A stretch of DNA of 64,000 nucleotides from Paenibacillus lignilyticus (GCF_017942085.1 NZ_JAGKSP010000014.1:62001-126000); one strand, 5' to 3'; shown: positions 50,213-59,269, counted from the first letter of the stretch. Made by a program: numbers and translations. The notes: generated from the sequence alone by a model not told the origin.

Positions 50213-50222
50213 CCTATACGGT

Positions 50223-51041
50223 TCAATCTCTCGAAGCCTCATACAATTTCTGCGCCAGAAGCCCGGGCTGTGTTCTGAAGTAGGTCATATGGTCGCCGTG
50301 CGAGCGAATCAGCCTGAACACGCCAAGCCGGCTCGACATATGCGGATGCCAGCCATAGCCCTCCCCCTGCGGCAGCAAGTTATCTTCCGTCAGATAGAGA
50401 TAGCTTCGCGGAATGGTCAAACTATAAAACTTCTTTAAATCCAGCTTCTCAAAAGCAGGCTTAGCCGGCTCCGGCTTCGCTTCATTGTACAGCTGCTGCG
50501 CAAGCTTGATATCCGCCAAATTCACAAACAGCTCGCGAAAGACCGGGAACGGCAGCACGAGCGAATCATCCTTCGAGGTTTGTCTTAGCTGCTCGAACAT
50601 TTGCTGCACAGGAAGCGGAAACTGATCCACCACGGATTGCCCGTCGCCCAGCACGAAACCGTCCATGAAGACGAGCCGCTTGATCCGGTCCGGAACGAGC
50701 TCCGCGGTCTTCTGCACGACCGATCCGCCGAAGCTGTGTCCGACCAGCACAATGTCGCGCAAGTTATTCGCGATGATGAAATCGGCTACCGCTTTCGTAA
50801 TCATGGCATGCGTCACATTCTTATTCGGATCGCTGCCATGGCCCGGATATTCAGGGGTATATACGCGATGTCCCATCCTGCGCAGCATGGCCGCGACCCC
50901 ATTCCAGAAGCCGGCATCCGCCCATGAACCGTGGACGAGGACGAAGGTAAGCGGCTGCTCGCGCTCCTTCGCTCTTTGCTCCATCACATACTGCCAGCCG
51001 GGAACCCACTCACTCACGCTATTCCTTATATCGAGATACAT
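50223..51041 (-). CDS. Alpha/beta-fold hydrolase
   Basis: 272 residues. TFVLVHGSWADAGFWNGVAA (oxyanion strand HG), IVLVGHSFGGSVVQKTAELV (nucleophile Ser) and RSHGDHMTYF (catalytic His) are seen, together with a helical cap between them. This is the salicylate-esterase/pyrethroid-hydrolase-like group of small alpha/beta hydrolases. The substrate is unknown. AAAGGA precedes the ATG at 51041. It is divergent from the GH26 gene. Confidence 0.88.
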   Translation of the reverse strand: MYLDIRNSVSEWVPGWQYVMEQRAKEREQPLTFVLVHGSWADAGFWNGVAAMLRRMGHRVYTPEYPGHGSDPNKNVTHAMITKAVADFIIANNLRDIVLVGHSFGGSVVQKTAELVPDRIKRLVFMDGFVLGDGQSVVDQFPLPVQQMFEQLRQTSKDDSLVLPFPVFRELFVNLADIKLAQQLYNEAKPEPAKPAFEKLDLKKFYSLTIPRSYLYLTEDNLLPQGEGYGWHPHMSSRLGVFRLIRSHGDHMTYFRTQPGLLAQKLYEASRD

Positions 51042-51144
51042 GACCTAGTCCTTTCGTACATAGCATTGGTTTATAGCCTAGTCTATGTCCGAAGCGGCCT
51101 CAGGGTGCCTGACTCGGCACAGCCTCCATTTGATATGTGTACAT

Positions 51145-51173
51145 TCAACCGGCCGGAAAATTGCTATATAGTG
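51145..51173 (+). promoter_or_regulatory. Promoter of the GH26 gene
   Basis: TTCAAC (51145) and TATAGT (51168), 17 bases apart, 41 bases before the start codon. Confidence 0.6.
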
Positions 51174-51214
51174 AAAGAACAATAATCAATTCCGACTATT
51201 GGAGGAACTAGCCG

Positions 51215-52603
51215 ATGAAAACAAGCAGCTCGATTATCGTTCAGGCCGAAGAGGGCCGTTTCCAAGGCGTTGCGGTTGCACATGTGACACCTGGTTTTAG
51301 CGGAGCCGGTTATGTGATTGGCACGGAAAATGAAGGGGATTGGCTCGAGGTTGACGTACAGATTCAGGAGGACGGCTTCTATGAGCTTAGCGTTCGCTAT
51401 GCGGTACCTGACGGCTATCGGTCCAACGCGCTCCTCGTCGACGGCAATTGCTACGGTTACGTAAGATCACGGCCGACGGACGGTTTTGTAACAGAGCGTC
51501 AATGCAGCGTTTATCTAAAGACCGGCACGCATACGCTTGCTTTGCTCAAAGCCTGGGACAGCGGCGTGGAAGTCGACTGCTTCCTGTTATCCGCCGTAGA
51601 CTCGCCGGAGCTGAGCCGTACGCCGCGCCAACTGATCAATCCGAAGGCAACGGCGGAAACCGTGTCGCTGTGGAACTACTTGAACAGCCAGTTTGGCAAG
51701 AGCCTCCTTACGGGTCAGCATACCGCTTCCGGGTTTACACCCGCGAAGGAATTCGCTTATATCGAAAGTCTAACGGGCAAACAACCTGCTATTCGCGGGT
51801 TTGACCTGCTCAGCTATACGCACGCTACCGAGACGGCAGATCCAACCCCGCATAAGCTGCTGGAAATCGCAGAGAACAAAGGCTCCATCGAGTCCGCTAT
51901 CGAGTGGACGACCGTCCACAATGGGATCGTAACCTTGACCTGGCACTGGTTCGCGCCTACAGGCGGTACGGACAAAACGTTCTACACGAAGAACACCGAC
52001 TTTAATCTTCCGCTCGCGCTGAAGCCTGATTCGAACGAGCATCAGCTGCTGCTGGCCGATATCGATGCCATTGCGGCGCAACTTAAGAAGCTGCAGGATG
52101 CGAACGTACCTGTGCTATGGCGGCCTTTGCACGAAGCAGACGGCGCTTGGTTCTGGTGGGGCGCATTCGGCGCTGAACCGTGCAAGCAGCTATGGCGATT
52201 GCTGTACGACCGACTGACGAACCTGCACCAGCTTCATAACTTAATCTGGGTCTGGAATTCGCATGTGGAGGAGTGGTATCCGGGCGAAGACGAAACCGAT
52301 ATCGACAGCTGCGACATCTACGCGCCTTCTGCCAATTACGGACCGCTGCGCAAGCCGTTCGAGCAAGTGGATGCGCTTGCCGGAGGCAAGAAGCTCATTG
52401 CGCTAGGCGAGAACGGATCCATTCCGGATCCGGATCAGCTCATCGCGAGCCGCACGCCTTGGCTATGGTATATGACATGGGGCGAAGGCTTCGTAGTTAA
52501 CGGCAAATCAACGTCTGACGAGCAGTTGAAGAAGGTGTATCACCACCCGAGCTGCATTACGCTTGATCGGCTTCCGAACTGGAGACATGTCGGCCAAGCT
52601 TAG
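51215..52603 (+). CDS. CBM35-GH26 glycoside hydrolase (mannanase-like), no signal peptide
   Basis: 462 residues. Residues ~6-130 form a CBM35-type module (IVQAEEGRFQGVAV at the start, GFSGAGYVIGTENEGDWLEV, and the strand YELSVRYAVP). From ~145 comes a GH26 barrel: KSLLTGQHTASGF, PAIRGFDLLSY, VTLTWHWFAPTGG, VLWRPLHEADGAWFWWGAFG (acid/base Glu) and LIALGENGSIPDPDQL (nucleophile Glu). GH26 enzymes cut beta-mannans. Unlike most members it begins directly with the CBM and has no signal peptide, so it may work inside the cell. GGAGG lies nine bases before the ATG. Confidence 0.9.
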   Translation: MKTSSSIIVQAEEGRFQGVAVAHVTPGFSGAGYVIGTENEGDWLEVDVQIQEDGFYELSVRYAVPDGYRSNALLVDGNCYGYVRSRPTDGFVTERQCSVYLKTGTHTLALLKAWDSGVEVDCFLLSAVDSPELSRTPRQLINPKATAETVSLWNYLNSQFGKSLLTGQHTASGFTPAKEFAYIESLTGKQPAIRGFDLLSYTHATETADPTPHKLLEIAENKGSIESAIEWTTVHNGIVTLTWHWFAPTGGTDKTFYTKNTDFNLPLALKPDSNEHQLLLADIDAIAAQLKKLQDANVPVLWRPLHEADGAWFWWGAFGAEPCKQLWRLLYDRLTNLHQLHNLIWVWNSHVEEWYPGEDETDIDSCDIYAPSANYGPLRKPFEQVDALAGGKKLIALGENGSIPDPDQLIASRTPWLWYMTWGEGFVVNGKSTSDEQLKKVYHHPSCITLDRLPNWRHVGQA

Positions 52604-52629
52604 CTCTCCGATCATCGGGAGTGTTAGAA

Positions 52630-52830
52630 ATGATGCGGATTTTGCAACATTTAGCTCGCTATATGGTTTAAAGCAACCTAAAGTTGCAGATTTTGCAACA
52701 AATTCAGGTAAATCGGCATCTACATGACGATAGGAGAAGAGATTGTTGCAGAACAGGCAACATTCTTCGGAAGATCGGCAGATGATTCTTAAAGCAACTT
52801 CCTACATGTTGGTGGAATTGCTTAAGCTAA
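52630..52830. repeat. Cluster of GTTGC/GCAAC repeats
   Basis: The motif GCAAC or its complement occurs about eight times in 200 bases. GATTTTGCAACA appears twice 51 bases apart, and TTAAAGCAAC twice. Several pairs make small hairpins (TGTTGC-AGAACAG-GCAACA; GTTGCA-GATTT-TGCAAC). No coding frame was seen between 52604 and 52980. It looks like a decayed dispersed repeat. Confidence 0.55.
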
Positions 52831-52934
52831 TCGATAGTGTCCCCTATATCCTTGCCTGCTGGAGCAGCCTGCCTGAGCTTCGGTTCACGCGGAGATCCAT
52901 TGGATAGTTATAACTTAATGGTATTACCTGCCAT

Positions 52935-52967
52935 AAAAAGCTCCGAGCGCGCTCGGAGCTTTTTTTT
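52935..52967. terminator. Perfect-palindrome terminator
   Basis: AAAAAGCTCCGAGCG and its exact complement, then TTT. It stands 330 bases after the GH26 stop and 20 bases before the ECF41-type promoter, which it probably insulates. Confidence 0.85.
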
Positions 52968-52986
52968 GTAAATCAGTCGACCGCAC

Positions 52987-53013
52987 TGTCACAGAATGAT
53001 AGCTTGAATTGTC
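52987..53013 (+). promoter_or_regulatory. ECF41-type promoter
   Basis: TGTCACA (52987-52993), 16 bases, then TGTC (53010-53013). The reported ECF41 target consensus is TGTCACA-N16-CGTC; only one base differs. It lies 45 bases before the AhpD-like gene, whose neighbour is an ECF41 sigma factor. Confidence 0.75.
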
Positions 53014-53057
53014 TTACCCGTGTATCTACAAAAATAGAATCCGACGGAGGAATCGAT

Positions 53058-53507
53058 ATGCACTTACGAATGAACGCATCCAAAGCCAACCCAGCCGCTT
53101 ACCAAGCGATGCAAAAACTAGATGGAACGGCAAAAGAGCTGATTGCGGATAATGTGATCTATGAGCTTGTCAAAATCCGGGCTTCCCAAATCAACGGCTG
53201 CGCGTTCTGCGTGGATATGCACACAACCGATTTGCGCGCCATGGGCGAAAGCGAGCGCCGGCTGAACCTGATCGTGGTGTGGCGCGAGTCCCCTCAATTC
53301 ACGGAGAAGGAACGGGCTGCACTCGCGTTGACCGAAGCGGTTACGCTCGTCTCCGAGGGCGGCGTGCCTCAGAGCGTTTACGACGAAGCTCGCAAGCATT
53401 TCGATGAAAGCGAGTTTGTTGCTCTGCTCCTCGCCATCAATGCCATTAACGGCTGGAACCGGATCGCGATTGCTACGGGCATGTTCCCTGACTGTTTTGC
53501 GAAATAA
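53058..53507 (+). CDS. Carboxymuconolactone-decarboxylase/AhpD-like protein (ECF41 target)
   Basis: 149 residues. The AhpD core YELVKIRASQINGCAFCVDMHTTD has the redox CxxC (CAFC) and the following His. Such proteins act as peroxidase-like disulphide reductants. The family name is one of the three types (carboxymuconolactone decarboxylase, oxidoreductase, epimerase) that usually sit next to ECF41 sigma factors. ATG 53058 is seven bases from GGAGG; it has an ECF41-type promoter. A terminator follows. Confidence 0.9.
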   Translation: MHLRMNASKANPAAYQAMQKLDGTAKELIADNVIYELVKIRASQINGCAFCVDMHTTDLRAMGESERRLNLIVVWRESPQFTEKERAALALTEAVTLVSEGGVPQSVYDEARKHFDESEFVALLLAINAINGWNRIAIATGMFPDCFAK

Positions 53508-53523
53508 CGGAACGAACTGACAA

Positions 53524-53550
53524 GCCACCCCGCCCAGGGTGGCTTTCTTT
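53524..53550 (+). terminator. Terminator after the AhpD-like gene
   Basis: AGCCACCC-CGCCCA-GGGTGGCT, then TTCTTT. Confidence 0.8.
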
Positions 53551-53599
53551 CATGCTCTTATCTTGATAAAATGCATCTAGAATCGGAGGGTGATGCGCC

Positions 53600-54526
53600 T
53601 TGACGTCGATCGATCGCACGTTAGAAGTGGAACAGTTATACCGCGAACACAAGTCGCTGCTTACTTCCATTGCTTATCGATTGCTCGGCTCGATGAGCGA
53701 AGCCGAGGATGCCGTCCAAGATGTGTTCGTTACGATAAGCAAGCTGGGCAAGGTCGATATGACGCACCCGAAAGCCTACCTTGTCAAAATGGTCACCAAC
53801 CGCGCGCTCAATGTGATGAAAGCAGCGCCCCGCAAGCGCGAGAACTACACGGGCCACTGGCTGCCGGAGCCCGTGATCGAGCTTGGCACTGCGGCTCCGG
53901 ATGCACCGCTGGAGCGCGTCATTCAGCGCGAGCAGCTCGGCTATGCCATGCTTGTGCTCTTGCAGACCTGCACGCCTCAGGAGCGCGCCGTCTTCGTGCT
54001 GCGCGAATCGTTCGGTTACGATTACGCCGACATCGCGGCCATGCTGGAGAAGTCCGAAGCTGCCTGCCGCAAGATCTTCAGCCGCGCCTCCGCGAAGATT
54101 GGCCACTTGTCGCGCACGGACAATGAAACGGCCATGGACTCGTCCGTGGAACGTTTCGTCCAGTCCTTCACGCAAGCGATTCATACCGGCCGTTTGGAGG
54201 GCTTCATTCATCTGCTGACCGAAGATGCGGTCATGATCAGCGACGGCGGCGGTATCGTTCGTGCCGCCATCTATCCAATTCTGGGTCGCGGCCGCATTGC
54301 GGCTTTCTTTGCCGGCATAGCAAGCAAGGGCTCTCTGGACGGTCAGCTGTTCCATGTATCGATCAGCGGCCAGCAGGGACTGCTACTGCAGCGCGAAGGT
54401 CGGCCTCCACTTGCGCTCGTCTTCGAACCGAATGAGGATTTCAGCGCCATCCGAGCCGTATATATGGTCTCTAACCCCGAGAAGCTTACGCGTATCCGCG
54501 ATCGAAATGAGCAGAAGAGCTGCTGA
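53600..54526 (+). CDS. ECF41-type RNA polymerase sigma factor (SigJ-like)
   Basis: 308 residues. Regions 2 and 4 are clear: YREHKSLLTSIAYRLLGSMS, EAEDAVQDVFVTISKLG and LQTCTPQERAVFVLRESFGY, ADIAAMLEKSEAACRKIFSR. The C-terminal ~130 residues are a SnoaL-like domain with the two ECF41 hallmarks: DGGG (residues ~219, SDGGGIVRAA) and NPEKL (SNPEKLTRI, for NPDKL). That domain regulates the sigma factor in place of an anti-sigma. Start is TTG at 53600, eleven bases from GGAGG. It lies 90 bases after its likely target gene. Confidence 0.93.
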   Translation: MTSIDRTLEVEQLYREHKSLLTSIAYRLLGSMSEAEDAVQDVFVTISKLGKVDMTHPKAYLVKMVTNRALNVMKAAPRKRENYTGHWLPEPVIELGTAAPDAPLERVIQREQLGYAMLVLLQTCTPQERAVFVLRESFGYDYADIAAMLEKSEAACRKIFSRASAKIGHLSRTDNETAMDSSVERFVQSFTQAIHTGRLEGFIHLLTEDAVMISDGGGIVRAAIYPILGRGRIAAFFAGIASKGSLDGQLFHVSISGQQGLLLQREGRPPLALVFEPNEDFSAIRAVYMVSNPEKLTRIRDRNEQKSC

Positions 54527-54552
54527 GGTCACGCCCCCGGCAGCTCTTCTGC
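54511..54552. terminator. Hairpin overlapping the sigma stop codon
   Basis: A 13-bp perfect stem, GCAGAAGAGCTGC and its complement, with a 16-base loop, between convergent genes. No T-run follows on the plus strand. Confidence 0.6.
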
Positions 54553-54557
54553 ATGTA

Positions 54558-55007
54558 TTATGGAATACGGCTCTCGCTTAACGCCTGCACCGCTTTTTCA
54601 ATCCGCCGCTGCCTGGTTTCAGCCGTCTTCGCGCCGTCTATTGCAAGCACGATTCGGCGTTTGTTACTGTAAGACAATCCATCGAAGAAGGATCGGGATG
54701 CCGGTACTCCGCCTAGTGCGGCAGAGAAATCCTCGGGCACCTCAAGCTCCCGCGGCTCGGTATCCAGCTCAAGCTCGACTTCAATCTCTTCGCCTGCAGC
54801 CACTCCTGCGCCTTGGCGATTCTCCGCGCTGAGCGGCAGCATGAAGCGTCCGCCCATTGAAGCAACGGTACTGCGGTAGCTATATGCGCCAATCTTCACC
54901 TTAACGGCCGGCTTCTTGCTTGTCCCAAGCGACGCCACAGCTTCGCTCGGCACCTCGAAGCCGGTTGCGGTCTTGCCGCCTAGCTCGACTACAGTTCGAA
55001 ACCTCAT
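54558..55007 (-). CDS. DUF1905/YdeI-type protein
   Basis: 149 residues. MRFRTVVELGGKTATGFEVP with VKIGAYSYRSTVASMGGRFML is a DUF1905 beta-barrel, and the C-terminal LSYSNKRRIVLAIDGAKTAETRQRRIEKAV is the YdeI/OmpD-associated helical tail. Related proteins are linked to bacteriocin or metal resistance, but the molecular role is unknown. ATG 55007 is eight bases from GGAGG; the longer frame upstream has no such site and overlaps the next gene. It follows the gene at 55033 by 25 bases. Confidence 0.85.
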   Translation of the reverse strand: MRFRTVVELGGKTATGFEVPSEAVASLGTSKKPAVKVKIGAYSYRSTVASMGGRFMLPLSAENRQGAGVAAGEEIEVELELDTEPRELEVPEDFSAALGGVPASRSFFDGLSYSNKRRIVLAIDGAKTAETRQRRIEKAVQALSESRIP

Positions 55008-55032
55008 CCCCTTCGCCTCCTCTATGATCTCA

Positions 55033-55665
55033 TCACACCTTGTCCGCCTGCCGCTCCATGCCCGCCAACTGCAGGATCGCGATTGCCGCCTGTTCCCGCC
55101 GCTCCGCATCCTCGCTTCGCATCGCGGCTTTCAGAATGGCGAGCGCTTCCTGAACGGTCGCTTCGTCGACCAGCCTTGCTCCGGCCGGCGCTTGGTTGCG
55201 CAGCAGCAGCCGATCCAGCTGCTCCTTGCTTACCGGACGCTCGAACATGCCAAGCTTCCCAGCCTGCTCCAGGAAACGAATCAGCTCCGGATGCAGTTCT
55301 TCGGTGTTCAAGCTCCGCAGCCAAGTCACGCCTCGCCGATGACCGCTTTGAGCCTCGGCGTTGTCGAAATCATCCAGATAATAATAATCGCCGAGATCCC
55401 CCAGATACATGCGCTCTCCATCGCTTACGATGATGTAATCGCCGTCCTGCATGACCTGCGCGAAACGGTAATGGGCCTCTGCTTCGCGTTCCAGCTCCGG
55501 CCCATCCAGCCCATAGCCTGCAGCCAGCTTCTGCTCCAGCTCTGTTTTGGTTAACCGACCCATGTCTCCGATGCCTGGTCTACCGCAGCTTATATAATGA
55601 TTTTCCACATATACAGATAACCCGTTCTTGCCTTCCGACTCCACCTGCATCCGAAATAACTGCAT
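55033..55665 (-). CDS. Hypothetical protein with a PUA/EVE-like segment
   Basis: 210 residues. A central segment, FAQVMQDGDYIIVSDGERMY then LGDLGDYYYLDD ending HRRGVTWL, has the pattern (GD-x-V, G-x-I/L-x-G-x-Y-x-Y, H-x-R-x-V-x-WL) seen in PUA/EVE-like domains of nuclease-type proteins. The C-terminal ~80 residues are charged and helical. No catalytic motif was found. It is the first gene of a two-gene unit with the DUF1905 protein. The likeness is by eye only. Confidence 0.65.
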   Translation of the reverse strand: MQLFRMQVESEGKNGLSVYVENHYISCGRPGIGDMGRLTKTELEQKLAAGYGLDGPELEREAEAHYRFAQVMQDGDYIIVSDGERMYLGDLGDYYYLDDFDNAEAQSGHRRGVTWLRSLNTEELHPELIRFLEQAGKLGMFERPVSKEQLDRLLLRNQAPAGARLVDEATVQEALAILKAAMRSEDAERREQAAIAILQLAGMERQADKV

Positions 55666-55777
55666 GTCGGTATCGCCCCTTTACACCTTTATCCGGTTGC
55701 TTTACCATTCATACTATAACGCCCTTTAGCACGGTTTGCCATTCATTCCGCATCATATCGATTAGGAGGCAATGAGC

Positions 55778-56446
55778 ATGACAGCAGCCATGAAGGAAGA
55801 ATTCGATCGGCAAGGCTATTTCATTCTGAAGCAGCTCTATTCGCAAGACGAGGTGCAAGCCTTAAAGGCAGAAGCAGCCCGTATTCTAGCCAAACACGAT
55901 GTCGATCAAAGCGGCGTTTTTCTCGGGTTAGCGGCGGAAAGTGAATTGTTCAAGGAAGCTGCGCGGACACCCGGGCTGACTCGCGCGTTGAAAGCGATCA
56001 TCGGCGATGCCGTCCTCTTCATGAACGACAAGGTCGTCTTCAAGAATGCGAGCACGGACTTCGGATCACCATGGCACCAAGACTACTCCTACTGGCACGG
56101 CAGTCACAAGTTCTCGGTTTGGATTGCGCTGGACGATGCGACGCCGGCCAACGGCTGTCTGAGAGTCCTTCCCGGCTCCCATCGTTCGACGGTCAGCCAT
56201 GATGGAGAGGCATCGGATAACCATGGCTTCATCCATCGTTTGAACGAAGAACAGATCGATGCTTCGCAGGTTGTCGACTTCGAAGCCTCCAAGGGAGATG
56301 CCATCGTCTTCCACGATTTATTGCTGCATGCCTCCTATTCCAACACATCCGGCGCAGATCGCTGGGCACTAATCTCTACCTATAAAGACGGAACCCAGCC
56401 CGACCCCGAATATCCGTGGGCTAAGGCCGCCTTTGCGCTGAAGTAA
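55778..56446 (+). CDS. Phytanoyl-CoA dioxygenase (PhyH)-family protein
   Basis: 222 residues of the Fe(II)/2-oxoglutarate dioxygenase fold. FDRQGYFILKQLYSQDEVQA opens the domain, WHQDYSYWH gives the His-x-Asp metal pair, NGCLRVLPGSHRSTVSHDG follows, and HDLLLHASYSNTSGADRWAL gives the distal His and the 2-oxoglutarate Arg. It should hydroxylate a small metabolite. GGAGG is eight bases before ATG 55778. It converges with a 2-hydroxyacid dehydrogenase gene. Confidence 0.9.
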   Translation: MTAAMKEEFDRQGYFILKQLYSQDEVQALKAEAARILAKHDVDQSGVFLGLAAESELFKEAARTPGLTRALKAIIGDAVLFMNDKVVFKNASTDFGSPWHQDYSYWHGSHKFSVWIALDDATPANGCLRVLPGSHRSTVSHDGEASDNHGFIHRLNEEQIDASQVVDFEASKGDAIVFHDLLLHASYSNTSGADRWALISTYKDGTQPDPEYPWAKAAFALK

Positions 56447-56455
56447 CGCCGCACG

Positions 56456-57415
56456 CTAGTATCTTTTCTTATAATCAACCAAATTGCGCAGATCAGCAGC
56501 ATGCCCGGACAAATACAGCTCCAAATTCGATAGGAACAGCTTCACGAGCCGCTCCCCGTTGCGAACGGTCAACCCCCCGGCATTATGCGGCGTGAGAATC
56601 ACGTTCGGCATCGCCCATAGGGGATGATCCGCGGGCAGCGGCTCTTGTTCAAACACATCAAGCCCCGCACCTGCGATCATGCCCTTATTCAGCGCCTCAA
56701 CGAGATCCTCCGTACGCACTGTCGCGCCGCGCCCCACGTTGATAAAATAAGCCGTACGCTTCATCACGGCGAACCGCTCGGCATGAAACAGATGCTGCGT
56801 CTCCCCCGTAAGCGGCAAAATGTTAACGACATAGTCCGCTTCCCGCAGCGCATCATCCAAACGCGACGTCTCATAGACGACATCCGCTTCCGGCATCGGC
56901 CCGCCCGATCGGCGCACAGCGATGACGCGCATATCGAACGCGCGAGCGATCCGCGCTACTTCGCGGCCGATTTCGCCCGCGCCGACAATCGCGACGGTGC
57001 CTCCGTTCATCTCCGCGAGCGTATCCGGGCTTTCCCACAGGCCTGTCCGCTGATTGCGAACGGCCGCGGCAATCCCGCGCGACAAGCCCAGCATCATGGC
57101 AACCGCCGTTTCGGACACCGACCTGGCGTGTACGCCGCTGGCATCCGTCAGCATGATCCCCCGCTCCTCCAGCAGATCGAGCGGCAGGCTGTCGATCCCC
57201 GACGACCAGCTCTGCACCCAGCGAAGCTTAGCCCCCTCCTGCAGCGCAATGCTCTTCACTCTCGCATCCCACCCGAGGATAATCTCCGCCTCGCGAAAAG
57301 CTTGATCCTCCGTTTCCGGTTTCCGGCCGAAAATAATCGATGCCTCCGGTGCCGCCTGCCGTACCGCCTCTTGCTGCTCCGAAGTAAGCTCTTGTAAACA
57401 AAGTATCGTTGTCAT
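56456..57415 (-). CDS. D-isomer-specific 2-hydroxyacid dehydrogenase
   Basis: 319 residues. The NAD fold is VAIVGAGEIGREVARIARAF, with the catalytic Arg in NVGRGATVRTEDL, Glu in DVFEQEPLPADHPLW and His in VILTPHNAGG. It interconverts a 2-keto acid and a D-2-hydroxy acid with NAD(P)H. GGAGG precedes ATG 57415. It starts 38 bases after the ABC exporter gene and is probably on the same message; a functional link is not obvious. Confidence 0.93.
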   Translation of the reverse strand: MTTILCLQELTSEQQEAVRQAAPEASIIFGRKPETEDQAFREAEIILGWDARVKSIALQEGAKLRWVQSWSSGIDSLPLDLLEERGIMLTDASGVHARSVSETAVAMMLGLSRGIAAAVRNQRTGLWESPDTLAEMNGGTVAIVGAGEIGREVARIARAFDMRVIAVRRSGGPMPEADVVYETSRLDDALREADYVVNILPLTGETQHLFHAERFAVMKRTAYFINVGRGATVRTEDLVEALNKGMIAGAGLDVFEQEPLPADHPLWAMPNVILTPHNAGGLTVRNGERLVKLFLSNLELYLSGHAADLRNLVDYKKRY

Positions 57416-57453
57416 ATGTAAAACGCCTCCCTATTTGTAGTCCATTTCCTTCG

Positions 57454-59214
57454 TTAACTGACAAACTCATGAATATGCTGGTTTCTCCAGAAATCCGAGA
57501 ACCGCCCCTTCGACTGCAGCAGCTCTTTAGGCGAGCCCATCTCCTGTACGCGTCCATTTTCCAGAAAGATGACATAATCCACATCGCGAATCGTCGATAA
57601 CCGGTGTGCAATGATGATTTTGGTGCTGGCCCCGGCCCACTTCGGCAGATCACTCTGGAACATCGCTTCCGTCTCCACATCGAGTGCAGAGGTTGGCTCG
57701 TCCAAAATCGTGACCGACGCCCGGCGAAGCACAGCTCGGGCTATCCCGACGCGCTGTTTCTGCCCATGGGATAGCTTAATGCCCCGCTCCCCTACCCTTG
57801 TATCCAGCCCTTCCGGCAGCTCCCGAATAAACGCCGATTGGGACAGCTCAGCGGCCCTAGCGATGTCATCCTCCGTCGCATCCGCGAACCCGATCGCAAT
57901 ATTATCCCGAATCGTGCCGTCAAACAAATACACATCCTGGGTAACGGCGGCCAGCTGCCCCCGCAGCGAGGCGATGGAATAGGACTCCATTGGACGCTCA
58001 TCCAGTCGAATCGAACCGCTGATAGGCTCGTAGAATCGATAGAGCAATTTAATCAATGTGCTCTTCCCGCTGCCGCTTGGCCCGACCAATGCAACCGATT
58101 TGCCTGCGGGAATCTCGAAGCTGACGTTATGAAGGACAGGACGATCCGGCTCATAGGCGAAAGACACGTTATCGAACCGAATGGAGCAAGGCTTGGCCGG
58201 CAGTGCTTTTCCTTGATCCTTCGCCTCAGGCTCCATCTCCATAACGGTGAGCAGATTTTCCGCGCCGGCCGACACCCGCTGCAGGGAGCTGATAATAGCC
58301 GTTATGCTGACGAAGGGCTCGCTTACCTTATCGAGCAGCGTCAGGAAAGCGATGATCGCACCGGGGCCGATATCCCCGTTCACCATCAGAACAGCGCCGA
58401 TGGTTATACCCAATAAATAACCGATTTTCTCCGGAATGAGTCGGACAAACTCGCGAACCGCCTCCATTTTCTCGACGGAAATCCAGAGCCGAATGCCCTC
58501 CTTGCACACCTTCTCAAACCTCGTAAATACCGACTGCTCCAATTGATTCATTTTCACTTCCCGAATGCCGGAGAGCGTCTCATCCATGTGGAAGAAGACT
58601 TCGCCTCCGTTAGCCTGCTGATCTGCAATGAGATCCTTGAATCTCCCTCGCATCACCAGGTTGCTGAGCAGCTGGAAAGGACCCACAAGAATGGCGATGG
58701 CGCCGAGCAAAGGATTAACGGTAAACAAATAAATGCCGACAGCGACGAAGGATACGGGCAGCGAGATAAGCCGAAGCATATCGAATACGATAAAATGCTT
58801 GAACACTTCCAGCTCATTAAAGAGAATATTCTGCGTGTGGGCGCTGTGCGTGCGCTCGTGATACTTCAGCGATAGATTCGTTAGCTGCCGCAGTATGATC
58901 TGCCTCATTCTGAACACAATGTTGGTGTTTACGACTTGGTTGCAAATCCGTGCTCCCAGGGAGAAGAACAAGCCCAGAATGACCATCACCGCTATACCGA
59001 TGATTAATCGGACAAGCTCGGCACGCGACAGCTCCGCGCCGCCGTCGAAGATCCTTCTGCTCAGCTCGGCGAGCAGGAGCGCGGCTCCCGTGCCGCCAAG
59101 CTGCAGCATCAGTACGGCCAGATATAAATATTTGTAGCGCTTACAAAGCTCTAAAAATTGCCGGAATCCCTGTCTGCGAATCAGGCCGGCGACGCTCCTG
59201 GTCGATGTGCTCAA
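57454..59214 (-). CDS. ABC exporter, fused permease-ATPase (half-transporter)
   Basis: 586 residues. Six membrane helices in the first ~320 residues, then an ATPase: GPSGSGKSTLIKLLYRFYEP (Walker A), KLSHGQKQRVGIARAVL (signature LSHGQ) and VTILDEPTSALD (Walker B), then HRLSTIRDVDYVIF. The start is a TTG at 59214 with GGAGG seven bases before; the open frame upstream is not supported. It should work as a homodimer exporting a lipid, peptide or drug. It is divergent from ddh. Confidence 0.92.
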   Translation of the reverse strand: MSTSTRSVAGLIRRQGFRQFLELCKRYKYLYLAVLMLQLGGTGAALLLAELSRRIFDGGAELSRAELVRLIIGIAVMVILGLFFSLGARICNQVVNTNIVFRMRQIILRQLTNLSLKYHERTHSAHTQNILFNELEVFKHFIVFDMLRLISLPVSFVAVGIYLFTVNPLLGAIAILVGPFQLLSNLVMRGRFKDLIADQQANGGEVFFHMDETLSGIREVKMNQLEQSVFTRFEKVCKEGIRLWISVEKMEAVREFVRLIPEKIGYLLGITIGAVLMVNGDIGPGAIIAFLTLLDKVSEPFVSITAIISSLQRVSAGAENLLTVMEMEPEAKDQGKALPAKPCSIRFDNVSFAYEPDRPVLHNVSFEIPAGKSVALVGPSGSGKSTLIKLLYRFYEPISGSIRLDERPMESYSIASLRGQLAAVTQDVYLFDGTIRDNIAIGFADATEDDIARAAELSQSAFIRELPEGLDTRVGERGIKLSHGQKQRVGIARAVLRRASVTILDEPTSALDVETEAMFQSDLPKWAGASTKIIIAHRLSTIRDVDYVIFLENGRVQEMGSPKELLQSKGRFSDFWRNQHIHEFVS

Positions 59215-59269
59215 TCCATACCCTCCGTCTCTTGTTTCACTATTTTTTAAGACTTCCAAAAAGTAATAG

